NCBI GenBank assembly: GCA_014238205.1
Contig: JABABM010000007.1
Span: forward strand, 56,627 to 95,642
From: Phycisphaerales bacterium
GTDB lineage: Bacteria > Planctomycetota > Phycisphaerae > Phycisphaerales > SM1A02
Length of the DNA: 39,016 nt
Direction of reading: 5' to 3'
The notes beneath the pieces are model-generated. The model was not told the origin of the DNA. It made no database searches and saw nothing but the letters and a program-made list of their open reading frames with translations. The position numbers were made by a program, and so were the translations under genes. This document shows positions 25,505-32,834 of this stretch, in pieces. Numbering within the stretch: the stretch's first letter is position 1; each line of letters begins with the position of its first letter.

Positions 25505-26359
25505 ATGTACGAGTTCCTCAAGAATCTCGATCGCCGCTGGATCTTTCTGCTGATGCTCCTGGCCGTCTCCTTTCCGATTCTCGGCAGGTGGTCCTTCCCC
25601 GAGAAGATCTCCCCGATGGTGCATGATGTCTTTGCAGCCATTGAAGAATTGCCGGAGGGCTCGAAGGTCCTGATCTCCTTCGACTACGACCCGGGTTCGC
25701 AGGGTGAACTCCAGCCAATGGCCTCCGCCTTCACACGGCACTGTGCAGAGAAGAAGTTCAAGATGTACTTCCTCTGTCTCTGGCCGTTGGGCGAACCCAT
25801 GATCGAGAAGTCGACCAACCTTCTGAAGAAGGAATATCCGGACTTGAAGTACGGAGAGGATTTCATGAGTTTCGGCTTCAAGGCTGGTGGCGAAGGCGTT
25901 ATCAAGGTCATTGTCACCAACATGCGGGAGTTGATTCCCACCGACCAGTTCGGGACCGGGCTCGACAACATCCCGATGACCAAGGGCATCCAGAACATCC
26001 AGCAGATGGATCTGATCATCAATGTCTCGGCTGGTGACCCCGGAACCAAGCAGTGGGTGCAGTTCGCTTCAACGCCGTATGACCTCCTGACAGTTTCGGG
26101 ATGCACCGGTGTCCAGGCGCCATTGCTCTACCCATACATTCCAAAGCAGCTTCGAGGTCTGCTTGGGGCAATCAAGGGGGCTGCCGAGTACGAGCAGGCC
26201 ATCGATGAGCACTACCCGAAGATTGCTGCAATGCCCGAGGCCCAGGAAGCAAAGCAGCGGATGGGGGCACAACTCGTGGCCCACATACTCATGGTGATTC
26301 TCATCATCGTCGGGAACATCGTCTACTTCGTCGGTCGCAAGAGGGGGGATGCCCGATGA
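25505..26359 (+). CDS. Bitopic membrane protein with large soluble domain, GlmL-like cluster
   Basis: A 284-residue protein: basic N-terminus (MYEFLKNLDRRW), a membrane helix at about 13-28, a soluble domain of about 220 residues and a C-terminal membrane helix at about 256-276 followed by GRKRGDAR. The soluble part has an alternating alpha/beta look (GSKVLISFDYDPGSQGELQPM, KMYFLCLWPLGEP, MDLIINVSAGDPGTKQWVQF). With RRW/RKR flanks at both ends inside, the soluble domain should face the periplasm. ATG 25505 follows AGGATTGACC; an in-frame TTG lies two codons earlier. It overlaps the next gene by 4 bases. I know no function for it. Confidence 0.72.
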   Translation: MYEFLKNLDRRWIFLLMLLAVSFPILGRWSFPEKISPMVHDVFAAIEELPEGSKVLISFDYDPGSQGELQPMASAFTRHCAEKKFKMYFLCLWPLGEPMIEKSTNLLKKEYPDLKYGEDFMSFGFKAGGEGVIKVIVTNMRELIPTDQFGTGLDNIPMTKGIQNIQQMDLIINVSAGDPGTKQWVQFASTPYDLLTVSGCTGVQAPLLYPYIPKQLRGLLGAIKGAAEYEQAIDEHYPKIAAMPEAQEAKQRMGAQLVAHILMVILIIVGNIVYFVGRKRGDAR

Positions 26360-27486
26360 AGCAATCACAGTTGATCTGGCTCCTGATCTTCGTCGTCGGC
26401 GGCATCTTCCTTGCATGGCGTGTTTCAACGACTGACATGGGTCGAGTCTGGCACCATCCCGAAAGACAGATTCACCAGCAGAATGAAGATGGTTCGTGGT
26501 CCGAGGTCGAGCTGTCTCCTTCTCGAAAGTTCGACCTGCATGATGATGGGGACCTGGAAGCCAACCAGGAGGGGTGGAATACCTGGACTGTCCTCAAGAA
26601 CAGGAAGGGCTTCAACGAATCATTCGGAACGTCCCTGGCCACGGCTGGGATGGATCCGGAACTCGTACATGACCCTGTCGCCGCACAAGCTGCGATTGAC
26701 GGGAACCCGGACATGTCGGATGCAGACCGTGAGGTTCTGCAATCCATGGCTCTCATGTCGGAAGACTTCATCCTGAGCCCTGGACGCACTTTTGGCCTGT
26801 GGCTCTCGGCGTTCTTCACCCTGTGCATCATGTCATTCCTCTACAAGGACAACCCCTTCTACAAGTTCGCCGAAGCAGTTGTCATCGGCGCATCTGCCGC
26901 CTATGTCATGGCAGTTGGTTTCTGGACGATGCTGGTGAAGAACCTCTTCAGCAATCTCGCACCGGGCTTGATGAGGGAAACATTCATCCCGGGCTTGCCG
27001 GAGGAAATCGTATTCAATGGCTGGTATCTCGTGCCGGCTTTGTTCACCATTTTCCTGCTGTGGCGATTGATGCCGATGGGGGGCTGGATCAGCCGCTGGC
27101 CACTTGCCTTCTTCATCGGAATCACAGCCGGCCTTCGACTGATCGCCTTCCTCGAGGCCGACTTCATGGCCCAGATATCCGCGACCATGATTCCCCTGTG
27201 GGTTTCTGTCCAGGATGCCGCGGGTTCGATGATGCTCTGGGATTCGGTCTGGGCTTCCTTCACGAACATCATCATCATCGTGGCGACCATGACCGGGCTC
27301 GTGTACTTCTTCTTCTCCGTCGAGCACAAGGGTGCAGTTGGCGGGGCGGCGCGAGTGGGCATCTGGTTCCTGATGATCACATTCGGTGCCAGTTTCGGGT
27401 ACACCGTCATGGGCCGTATTGCCCTGCTTGCAGAGCGGCTTCAGTACCTCTTTGGTAACTGGCTCCACTTGACGCCACCAACCTGA
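26356..27486 (+). CDS. Polytopic membrane protein closing the GlmL-like cluster
   Basis: A 376-residue protein with a hydrophobic N-terminal segment (about 4-20). A polar region of about 120 residues follows and is rich in charged residues. Then come roughly six membrane segments starting near residue 137 (TFGLWLSAFFTLCIMSFL). Notable loops are MRETFIPGLPEEIVFNGWY and DAAGSMMLWDSVWASF. No family is recognised. It begins in the preceding stop (ATGA) and is the last gene before a 159-bp gap, which marks the end of the run that started with nadC. The N-terminal polar region is probably extracytoplasmic. Confidence 0.7.
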   Translation: MKQSQLIWLLIFVVGGIFLAWRVSTTDMGRVWHHPERQIHQQNEDGSWSEVELSPSRKFDLHDDGDLEANQEGWNTWTVLKNRKGFNESFGTSLATAGMDPELVHDPVAAQAAIDGNPDMSDADREVLQSMALMSEDFILSPGRTFGLWLSAFFTLCIMSFLYKDNPFYKFAEAVVIGASAAYVMAVGFWTMLVKNLFSNLAPGLMRETFIPGLPEEIVFNGWYLVPALFTIFLLWRLMPMGGWISRWPLAFFIGITAGLRLIAFLEADFMAQISATMIPLWVSVQDAAGSMMLWDSVWASFTNIIIIVATMTGLVYFFFSVEHKGAVGGAARVGIWFLMITFGASFGYTVMGRIALLAERLQYLFGNWLHLTPPT

Positions 27487-27544
27487 GTCCAACCCTCCAT
27501 CACGGCCTTCAGGGCCTGTTTCGGGGCGTGTTGTTCTGCACGTA

Positions 27545-27573
27545 TTGACACTCCAAGGGGGCCTCAATACAGT
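27545..27573 (+). promoter_or_regulatory. Sigma70-like promoter of the rpmF-fab operon
   Basis: TTGACA at 27545-27550 (perfect -35) and TACAGT at 27568-27573 (4/6) are separated by exactly 17 nt. Transcription would start near 27580, leaving a leader of about 65 nt before rpmF. This is the best promoter match in the window. Confidence 0.6.
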
Positions 27574-27576
27574 GTG

Positions 27577-27627
27577 TGGCCCCTTTGAGGGCCCTTGGGC
27601 CCTCTTTCACTCTGGGGCAGGGGCCCC
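27577..27627 (+). promoter_or_regulatory. Leader with mutually exclusive hairpins before rpmF
   Basis: GAGGGCC (27587-27593) and GGCCCTC (27598-27604) form a perfect 7-bp stem with a CTTG loop, followed by TTTC, a weak terminator shape. GGGGC (27614-27618) can pair with GCCCC (27623-27627). GGCCCC (27578-27583) can instead pair with GGGGCC (27620-27625), enclosing the first hairpin and breaking the second. The strong hairpin lies downstream of the promoter, so it may be an attenuator. Alternatively it ends the upstream transcript. Confidence 0.4.
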
Positions 27628-27645
27628 GGTAGAGGATGTGTTCAT

Positions 27646-27831
27646 ATGGCAGTACCAGCACTTAGAACATCCCCAAGCAGGAAACGCAAGCGTCGATCGC
27701 ACCACGCGCTTCGCAAGACGAACCTGTCGCTCTGTCCGGCTTGTGGCAACACGAAGCATCCCCATTCCGCTTGTCGTGAATGCGGATACGTGCGGCCCGG
27801 GTTGATGATCCGCGCTGCCGGAAACGAGTAA
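27646..27831 (+). CDS. rpmF: 50S ribosomal protein L32
   Basis: A 61-residue protein with the usual L32 start MAVPALRTSPSRKRKRRSHH and a four-cysteine zinc ribbon: CPAC at about 33-36 and CREC at about 46-49. The ATG at 27646 has AGAGGA 11 nt upstream; the frame is open further upstream but the family begins here. rpmF-plsX-fab is a widely conserved gene order that ties ribosome production to membrane lipid synthesis. plsX follows after 3 bases. Confidence 0.95.
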   Translation: MAVPALRTSPSRKRKRRSHHALRKTNLSLCPACGNTKHPHSACRECGYVRPGLMIRAAGNE

Positions 27832-27834
27832 TCC

Positions 27835-28854
27835 ATGAGGATTGGTCTGGACGTCATGGGTGGCGACCTCGCCCCCGATCCCATCCTGCAGGGTGGGCTC
27901 GACTCTCTTGAATTCCTGGACGTAGATGATCGGCTTGTTCTCTTTGGAGACACGAAGGTCATCGAGGCCGGAGTTGCATCGGCTGGTGTAGATCAAACCT
28001 GCATCGAGATCGTGGGTACAACCGAATCCATCGGCATGGAGGAATCGCCGGTCGAGGCAGTCCGATCGAAGGCGGATTCCTCGATGGTGAAGCTCTGCCA
28101 GATGGCCAGCCGCAAGGCAGGAGATCTCCGCCTCGATGCTGTCATATCAGCGGGGAACACAGGAGCCTTCGTTGCCGCATCGCAGATGTTCATGCGGAGG
28201 CTGCCCAACGTTGCCAGGCCTGGCATCGCCGCAGTCGTACCGACATTCGGCGGTCCGGTTGTCTTCATCGATGTCGGAGCGAATATCGATCCAAAATCCC
28301 AGCACCTCTACCAGTACGGCGTGATGGGTTCGATCTATGCGCAGAACCTGCTGGGCATCGATAAGCCCAGGGTGGCGTTGATGAATGTCGGCGGCGAGGA
28401 ACAGAAGGGGACCGAACTGCTCAAGCAGGCACGTGAGCAGCTCAGGGATTGTGAACACATCGATTTCATCGGGTATGTCGAGGGACGTGCCGTTTTCGAT
28501 GGTGCTGCAGATGTCGTCATTACCGACGGGGTTACGGGTAATGTCGTCATCAAGTTGTCCGAGGGCCTCTCAAGCGGCATCTTCAAGATGATTCACAGGG
28601 AGGTTGACGCCATCGACCCATCCCTGGCTGGCTCCTTCGAACCCATCGTGCAGAAGCTCTACACCGCGTATGATTACCACGAGTATGGAGGGGCACCTCT
28701 TCTGGGGGTCAACGGCCTCTGCCTCATCTGCCACGGGTCGAGCAAGGCCCGGACGATTACGAACGCAATTCGACGAGCCACCATGTACGTCAACGCCCAC
28801 GTCAATGAGAGCATCAACGACCGGTTGTGTGCCGTGGAAGTGGAGACCGGATGA
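27835..28854 (+). CDS. plsX: Phosphate acyltransferase
   Basis: PlsX converts acyl-ACP and phosphate to acyl-phosphate, the donor for PlsY in phospholipid synthesis; it is a peripheral membrane enzyme. The 339-residue protein begins with the diagnostic MRIGLDVMGGDLAPDPIL. It continues with AVISAGNTGAFVAAS near 104, NVGGEEQKGTELLKQA near 182 and GGAPLLGVNGLCLICHGSS near 285. It overlaps fabH by ATGA, showing translational coupling within the operon. Confidence 0.97.
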   Translation: MRIGLDVMGGDLAPDPILQGGLDSLEFLDVDDRLVLFGDTKVIEAGVASAGVDQTCIEIVGTTESIGMEESPVEAVRSKADSSMVKLCQMASRKAGDLRLDAVISAGNTGAFVAASQMFMRRLPNVARPGIAAVVPTFGGPVVFIDVGANIDPKSQHLYQYGVMGSIYAQNLLGIDKPRVALMNVGGEEQKGTELLKQAREQLRDCEHIDFIGYVEGRAVFDGAADVVITDGVTGNVVIKLSEGLSSGIFKMIHREVDAIDPSLAGSFEPIVQKLYTAYDYHEYGGAPLLGVNGLCLICHGSSKARTITNAIRRATMYVNAHVNESINDRLCAVEVETG

Positions 28855-29858
28855 CCGTGCCAACGCCCTTCGGGGTTCGTATTGCCGGTACCGGATCTTC
28901 GGTGCCGGATGGCGTGTTGACCAACGCTGATCTCGAGTCGATGGTTGATACATCCGATGAATGGATCGTGAAGCGAACGGGCATCCGCGAACGGAGGATC
29001 TGTGATCGTGCTGCAGGCGAAGGCGCTTTCGGCCTTGAGTGTGATGCCATCCGGAAGGCGCTTGATGCAGCCGAAATGGATCCCGGCGAACTCGACCTGC
29101 TCATCGTCGGTTCCTTGACTTCCGAAATGCGATGCCCATCGAATGCCTGTCGTATCAGCGAAGCCATCGGTGCCGCACCGGCAGGTGCCTTTGACCTCAA
29201 CGCGGCCTGCTGTGGGTACGTCTACTCGTTGAACATCGCTGAATCCTTGATCCGCAGTGGTCGCCATCGTGCAATCGGTGTCATCGGATGTGATGTGTTG
29301 AGTCCCTACATCGACTACGAGGAGCGAACGGTCTCGATTCTCTTTGGTGATGCAGCGGGGGCTGCGGTACTTGTCCGGGATGATGAGCATCCGGAACGTG
29401 GTTGCATCTACCAGAAGATAGAGGCCAATGGCAGCGGCTGGGAAAGTCTATACATGCCCCGCAGGGAGGAAGACATCCCCCCGAATGCGCCGCCGACGGA
29501 AGTACGCCTGGGAAACCTCCGCATGAATGGGCGAGAGGTCTACAAGTTCGCCGTCAAGAAATTCCAGGAAGTCATCGAAGACGCCCTCGAATCGACCGGT
29601 CTCGGTGTTGACGACATTTCCCAGTTCATCTGTCACCAGTCGAATATCAGGATCATTCAATCCGCCAAGGAGAAGATCGGTCTTCCCGACGAGAAGGTCT
29701 ACATCAACATAGACAAGTACGGCAACTCGTCCGCTGGTTCCGTTGCCCTCTGCCTGGACCAGGTCACACGAGCCGGCAAGATCAACCCAGGTGACCATGT
29801 TGTCATCGTGGCCTTCGGTGCAGGAATGACATGGGCCAGCAGTGTGTGGAAGATGTGA
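28851..29858 (+). CDS. fabH: 3-oxoacyl-ACP synthase III
   Basis: Condenses acetyl-CoA with malonyl-ACP to initiate fatty-acid synthesis. The catalytic triad is complete: Cys120 in FDLNAACCGY, His262 in FICHQSN and Asn292 in DKYGNSSAGS. TSDEWIVKRTGIRERR near residue 30 is also typical. ATG 28851 overlaps the plsX stop; the frame opens at 28827 inside plsX. It is 335 residues, close to the E. coli enzyme (317). fabD begins 2 bases after the stop if ATG 29861 is used. Confidence 0.97.
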   Translation: MTVPTPFGVRIAGTGSSVPDGVLTNADLESMVDTSDEWIVKRTGIRERRICDRAAGEGAFGLECDAIRKALDAAEMDPGELDLLIVGSLTSEMRCPSNACRISEAIGAAPAGAFDLNAACCGYVYSLNIAESLIRSGRHRAIGVIGCDVLSPYIDYEERTVSILFGDAAGAAVLVRDDEHPERGCIYQKIEANGSGWESLYMPRREEDIPPNAPPTEVRLGNLRMNGREVYKFAVKKFQEVIEDALESTGLGVDDISQFICHQSNIRIIQSAKEKIGLPDEKVYINIDKYGNSSAGSVALCLDQVTRAGKINPGDHVVIVAFGAGMTWASSVWKM

Positions 29859-29860
29859 TC

Positions 29861-30844
29861 ATGAGATCAGGTGCAATGGAACAGGACTTGAATGGCGGTC
29901 AGCCTGTACTGCTCTGCCCAGGGCAGGGAGCCCAGGCGGTCGGCATGGGTAGTGCCTGGGCGGAAGCATCTCCGGCTGCCAAGGCCGTGTTCGATCGAGC
30001 TGATGAAATCGCGGGAGATCGCTTCGATACTCCCCTGAGCAGGATCTGTTTCCAGGGACCTGCAGACATACTGAACCAGACGAATGTAAGCCAGCCGGCG
30101 CTCTTTACCTGCGGTGTGGCATGCCATGCCGCGCTTGTCGAGGCGAATGGCCCCATGGCTGCCTCTGCTGCGGCTGGTCTTTCGCTTGGCGAATACACGG
30201 CTCTTCATCTTGCAGGTGTCTTCGACTTCGAGACCGGTCTTGGACTGGTCATGGAGCGTGGTGCCCTCATGCAGGCAGCAGCCGAAGCCTCGAAGGGTTC
30301 GATGGTTGCATTGATGGGCCCCGACGAAGCGACAGCCGAGGCATTCTGTGCCTCTACGCTCGCTCTCCTGCCGGAAGGCGAGGTTCTCGTGCCTGCGAAC
30401 TTCAATGCCCCGGGCCAGATCGTCCTTTCAGGGTCTCTGGATGCCTGTGAAGCTGCCCTCGGTGCGGCCGAGGAGGCTGGCTTCAGGGCCAAGTCCCTGG
30501 TCGTGGCAGGTGCTTTCCATTCCTCGCTCATGGCACCTGCAGCAGGTGCCATGGCCTCCTGCCTCTCAGAAGCAGTGTTTTCAGAGCCGCGAATCCCTGT
30601 TTGGAGCAATGTGTCGGCAGAACCTCATCCCGTAGATGATCCGGAACACATACGGCAGTCACTCGTCGAACAGATCACTCACCCGGTACGATGGTCGCAA
30701 TCCTGCACAAGGATGATCGAGGCAGGATCGGCACTCTTTCTTGAGTTGGCACCTGGACGCGTCCTCAAGGGCTTGATGCGTCGTACAGATCGAAATGCGA
30801 AGGTAGTAACGAATGATGAACCAACACCGACACCAGCGGAATGA
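29861..30844 (+). CDS. fabD: Malonyl-CoA:ACP transacylase
   Basis: Loads malonyl groups onto ACP. The family signature GQGAQAVGMG is at about 20-29. The nucleophile is Ser108 in GLSLGEY, and His220 in GAFHSSLM completes the active site. The oxyanion region VSQPALF lies near 75. The start is uncertain: ATG 29831 lies within fabH, 29861 has GGAAG about 10 nt upstream, and 29876 has AGG 5 nt upstream. I use 29861 (327 residues). Its end overlaps the following lipoprotein gene when the latter's longer start is used. Confidence 0.95.
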   Translation: MRSGAMEQDLNGGQPVLLCPGQGAQAVGMGSAWAEASPAAKAVFDRADEIAGDRFDTPLSRICFQGPADILNQTNVSQPALFTCGVACHAALVEANGPMAASAAAGLSLGEYTALHLAGVFDFETGLGLVMERGALMQAAAEASKGSMVALMGPDEATAEAFCASTLALLPEGEVLVPANFNAPGQIVLSGSLDACEAALGAAEEAGFRAKSLVVAGAFHSSLMAPAAGAMASCLSEAVFSEPRIPVWSNVSAEPHPVDDPEHIRQSLVEQITHPVRWSQSCTRMIEAGSALFLELAPGRVLKGLMRRTDRNAKVVTNDEPTPTPAE

Positions 30845-31613
30845 CATGCGACACCACGCGACGCGTGGAGCCTGCTGCCTGCTTCTTGGCATGATGCCGG
30901 TCTTCATGGCCGGTTGCAGCGATCCCGAGCCTCCCCCGCCCCCGAAAGTCGCGAAGCCGGCTCCAGTTGCTCCTGCTCCATCATTCAACTGTGATCTTGA
31001 TCAACTTCGGGAAGAACTGGAGATTTCGGATCGTGTCCGCCTTTCACAGGCAGAGGCACCGCCGAATTGCCAGGAGCGACGTGACGTCTTCTCCTTCTTT
31101 GATGCATTCGTGGAAGCAGATGCTGACACGTTGCGGGGCTATCTGGCTTCGGACGACAGCCTGCAACTGGAAGCCATGATCAACGCCGGACACTTCGACG
31201 ATTCGGTTGAACGAATTCGAAATGTCACGCTCCAGACCGGGGTAAGTCCGGAAGGGCGGCACTGCATTCTTGCCATTTACCTTCTGGACGAAGGTGGATA
31301 CGAAGCCCAGCTCTGGTACTACGACCAGGGGCGGGCCGGCTCCAATGGGGTCTTCAGCGCGGCATCTCAGCCCCCTGACATCATGAACAAGCTTTCGGGC
31401 ATCGATCTCGTGGAATCATGGTTCAAGGTACTGCAGGCAGAGGCGGAGATCTGGCAGGAATACGACTACGAGATCGATGACATCAGCGAAGACATTGAAG
31501 TTGCACCCCCAAGTTCCAACCGTGGGGGTGGCGGAACGCTTCCCTCGGGGCCGATAGGCCCTGGATCACCGGGACGTTCACCAGGTGGGCCTGGGCCGGG
31601 TGGTCCAGGTTGA
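30813..31613 (+). CDS. Lipoprotein with Gly/Pro-rich tail inside the fatty-acid operon
   Basis: A 266-residue predicted lipoprotein. A basic/polar start is followed by a hydrophobic stretch and the lipobox MAGC (cysteine at about residue 35), then a proline-rich linker (PEPPPPPKVAKPAPVAPAP). A folded region spans about 60-235, with acidic segments and tyrosines near its end. The last 30 residues are a Gly/Pro/Ser-rich tail. ATG 30813 has AAGG 8 nt upstream but overlaps fabD by 32 bases. ATG 30846 gives a more compact signal peptide (MRHHATRG...) and is the alternative. I recognise no family. It is co-directional between fabD and fabG and shares their transcript. Confidence 0.8.
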   Translation: MMNQHRHQRNDMRHHATRGACCLLLGMMPVFMAGCSDPEPPPPPKVAKPAPVAPAPSFNCDLDQLREELEISDRVRLSQAEAPPNCQERRDVFSFFDAFVEADADTLRGYLASDDSLQLEAMINAGHFDDSVERIRNVTLQTGVSPEGRHCILAIYLLDEGGYEAQLWYYDQGRAGSNGVFSAASQPPDIMNKLSGIDLVESWFKVLQAEAEIWQEYDYEIDDISEDIEVAPPSSNRGGGGTLPSGPIGPGSPGRSPGGPGPGGPG

Positions 31614-31699
31614 GTCGAGTTTCTGCCTGAGCGTTTTCAACGTACACATGTGCCATCAAACGGAGTCTTCACATCTCTGCATCAGGTGATTCGTCGAAC

Positions 31700-32431
31700 G
31701 TGCGGCGCGTAGCGCTTGTGACAGGCGCCAGTCGGGGTATCGGGCGGGGTATTGCCATTCGCCTTGCCTCAGACGGGCATCGGGTTGTACTCGTCAGTCG
31801 GACTCGTGATGCGCTTGAATCGGTCCAGGCTGAGATCGAGTCTTCAGGTGGATCAGCTGCCGTCGTGACCTGTGATCTGTCCGATGGAGAAGCCGTTGCA
31901 GCCATGATCGAACAGGTGACATCCGACGAGGAACGGATCGACATTCTCGTGAACAATGCTGGGATCACGCGTGATGGTTTGATTCTCCGCATGTCGGATG
32001 AGGACTTCGATGCAGTACTCGCCGTGAACCTTCGTTCGGTCTTCGTGGCCTGCCGAGGAGTCGCCCGCACGATGATGCGTGGACGGTGGGGCCGGATCAT
32101 CAACATAAGTTCGGTGACGGGCCTCGTGGGAAATCCAGGTCAGGCGAACTACGCGGCCGCCAAGGCGGGTGTCATCGGCTTGACCAAGACCATTGCCAAG
32201 GAACTGGGTTCGAAGGGCATAACAGCCAATGTCGTTGCCCCAGGCTTCATTGGGACGGAGATGACCGAGGCCCTGGGTGAACAGGTGCTTGGCGAGGCTT
32301 CAAAGCGGATCCCCCTGAAGAGGCTTGGTACCCCGGAGGAAATCGCGGGAGCCGTCTCCTATCTCGCATCGGAGGATGGTGGGTACGTGACCGGGCAGGT
32401 CCTGACGGTGGATGGGGGCCTTGTCTGCTGA
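31700..32431 (+). CDS. fabG: 3-oxoacyl-ACP reductase
   Basis: NADPH-dependent short-chain dehydrogenase that reduces beta-ketoacyl-ACP. Motifs: TGASRGIGRGIA near residue 10-20, NNAG near 88-91, Ser138 in INISSVTG, Tyr151 and Lys155 in YAAAKAG. The C-terminus VTGQVLTVDGG is typical. At 243 residues the length and catalytic numbering match E. coli FabG. The start is GTG 31700; a stop lies a few codons upstream in frame and no clear Shine-Dalgarno is seen. An 86-base gap separates it from the lipoprotein gene. Confidence 0.96.
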   Translation: MRRVALVTGASRGIGRGIAIRLASDGHRVVLVSRTRDALESVQAEIESSGGSAAVVTCDLSDGEAVAAMIEQVTSDEERIDILVNNAGITRDGLILRMSDEDFDAVLAVNLRSVFVACRGVARTMMRGRWGRIINISSVTGLVGNPGQANYAAAKAGVIGLTKTIAKELGSKGITANVVAPGFIGTEMTEALGEQVLGEASKRIPLKRLGTPEEIAGAVSYLASEDGGYVTGQVLTVDGGLVC

Positions 32432-32447
32432 AACGCCCCTTGCCGAC

Positions 32448-32477
32448 TTGGACGAGTTGATCCAGAACCTGTAGAAT
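32448..32477 (+). promoter_or_regulatory. Candidate internal promoter of acpP
   Basis: TAGAAT at 32472-32477 (5/6) lies 18 nt downstream of TTGGAC at 32448-32453 (a poor -35), in the 93-bp fabG-acpP gap. An extra promoter here would make sense because acyl carrier protein is needed in large excess over the enzymes. The leader would be about 40 nt and end with GGAG 8 nt before the GTG start. Confidence 0.35.
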
Positions 32478-32524
32478 ATGACTTCTCACTCGGACAATAC
32501 CGAGCCAGCCATGGAGATCAAGAC

Positions 32525-32773
32525 GTGACGGAATCAGAGATCGAAGCAAAGGTCATTGAAATCGTCTCAGAGCAGATGGGTGTCGATCGTGCTGAAATCA
32601 AGCGCGAAACGAGCTTCGCCAACGATCTGAACGCAGACAGCCTCGACACCGTCGAACTCGTAATGGAGTTCGAGGATGAGTTCGAGACCTCAATCCCAGA
32701 TGATGAGGCTGAAAAGATTCAGACGGTCGGCCAGGCCATTTCGTACATCCTCAAAGCTTCTGAATCTGCCTGA
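32525..32773 (+). CDS. acpP: Acyl carrier protein
   Basis: An 82-residue, strongly acidic four-helix protein that carries growing acyl chains. The phosphopantetheine attachment site is Ser39 in [18 protein letters not shown]. The start is GTG 32525 with GGAG 8 nt upstream. It lies between fabG and fabF as in many bacteria. The 4'-phosphopantetheinyl transferase gene (acpS) is not in the window. Confidence 0.97.
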   Translation: MTESEIEAKVIEIVSEQMGVDRAEIKRETSFANDLNADSLDTVELVMEFEDEFETSIPDDEAEKIQTVGQAISYILKASESA

Positions 32774-32834
32774 CAGGGGTTCCGCTGACAGAGGCAAGTA
32801 GCCTTTCCTGTCAGTGCTCCGGAGTGCATGCGCT

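Noticed and set aside
31510-31613. Repeat array at the end of the lipoprotein gene
   Set aside because: It is the codons of a Gly/Pro-rich protein tail without exact repeat units, not a CRISPR or DNA repeat element.
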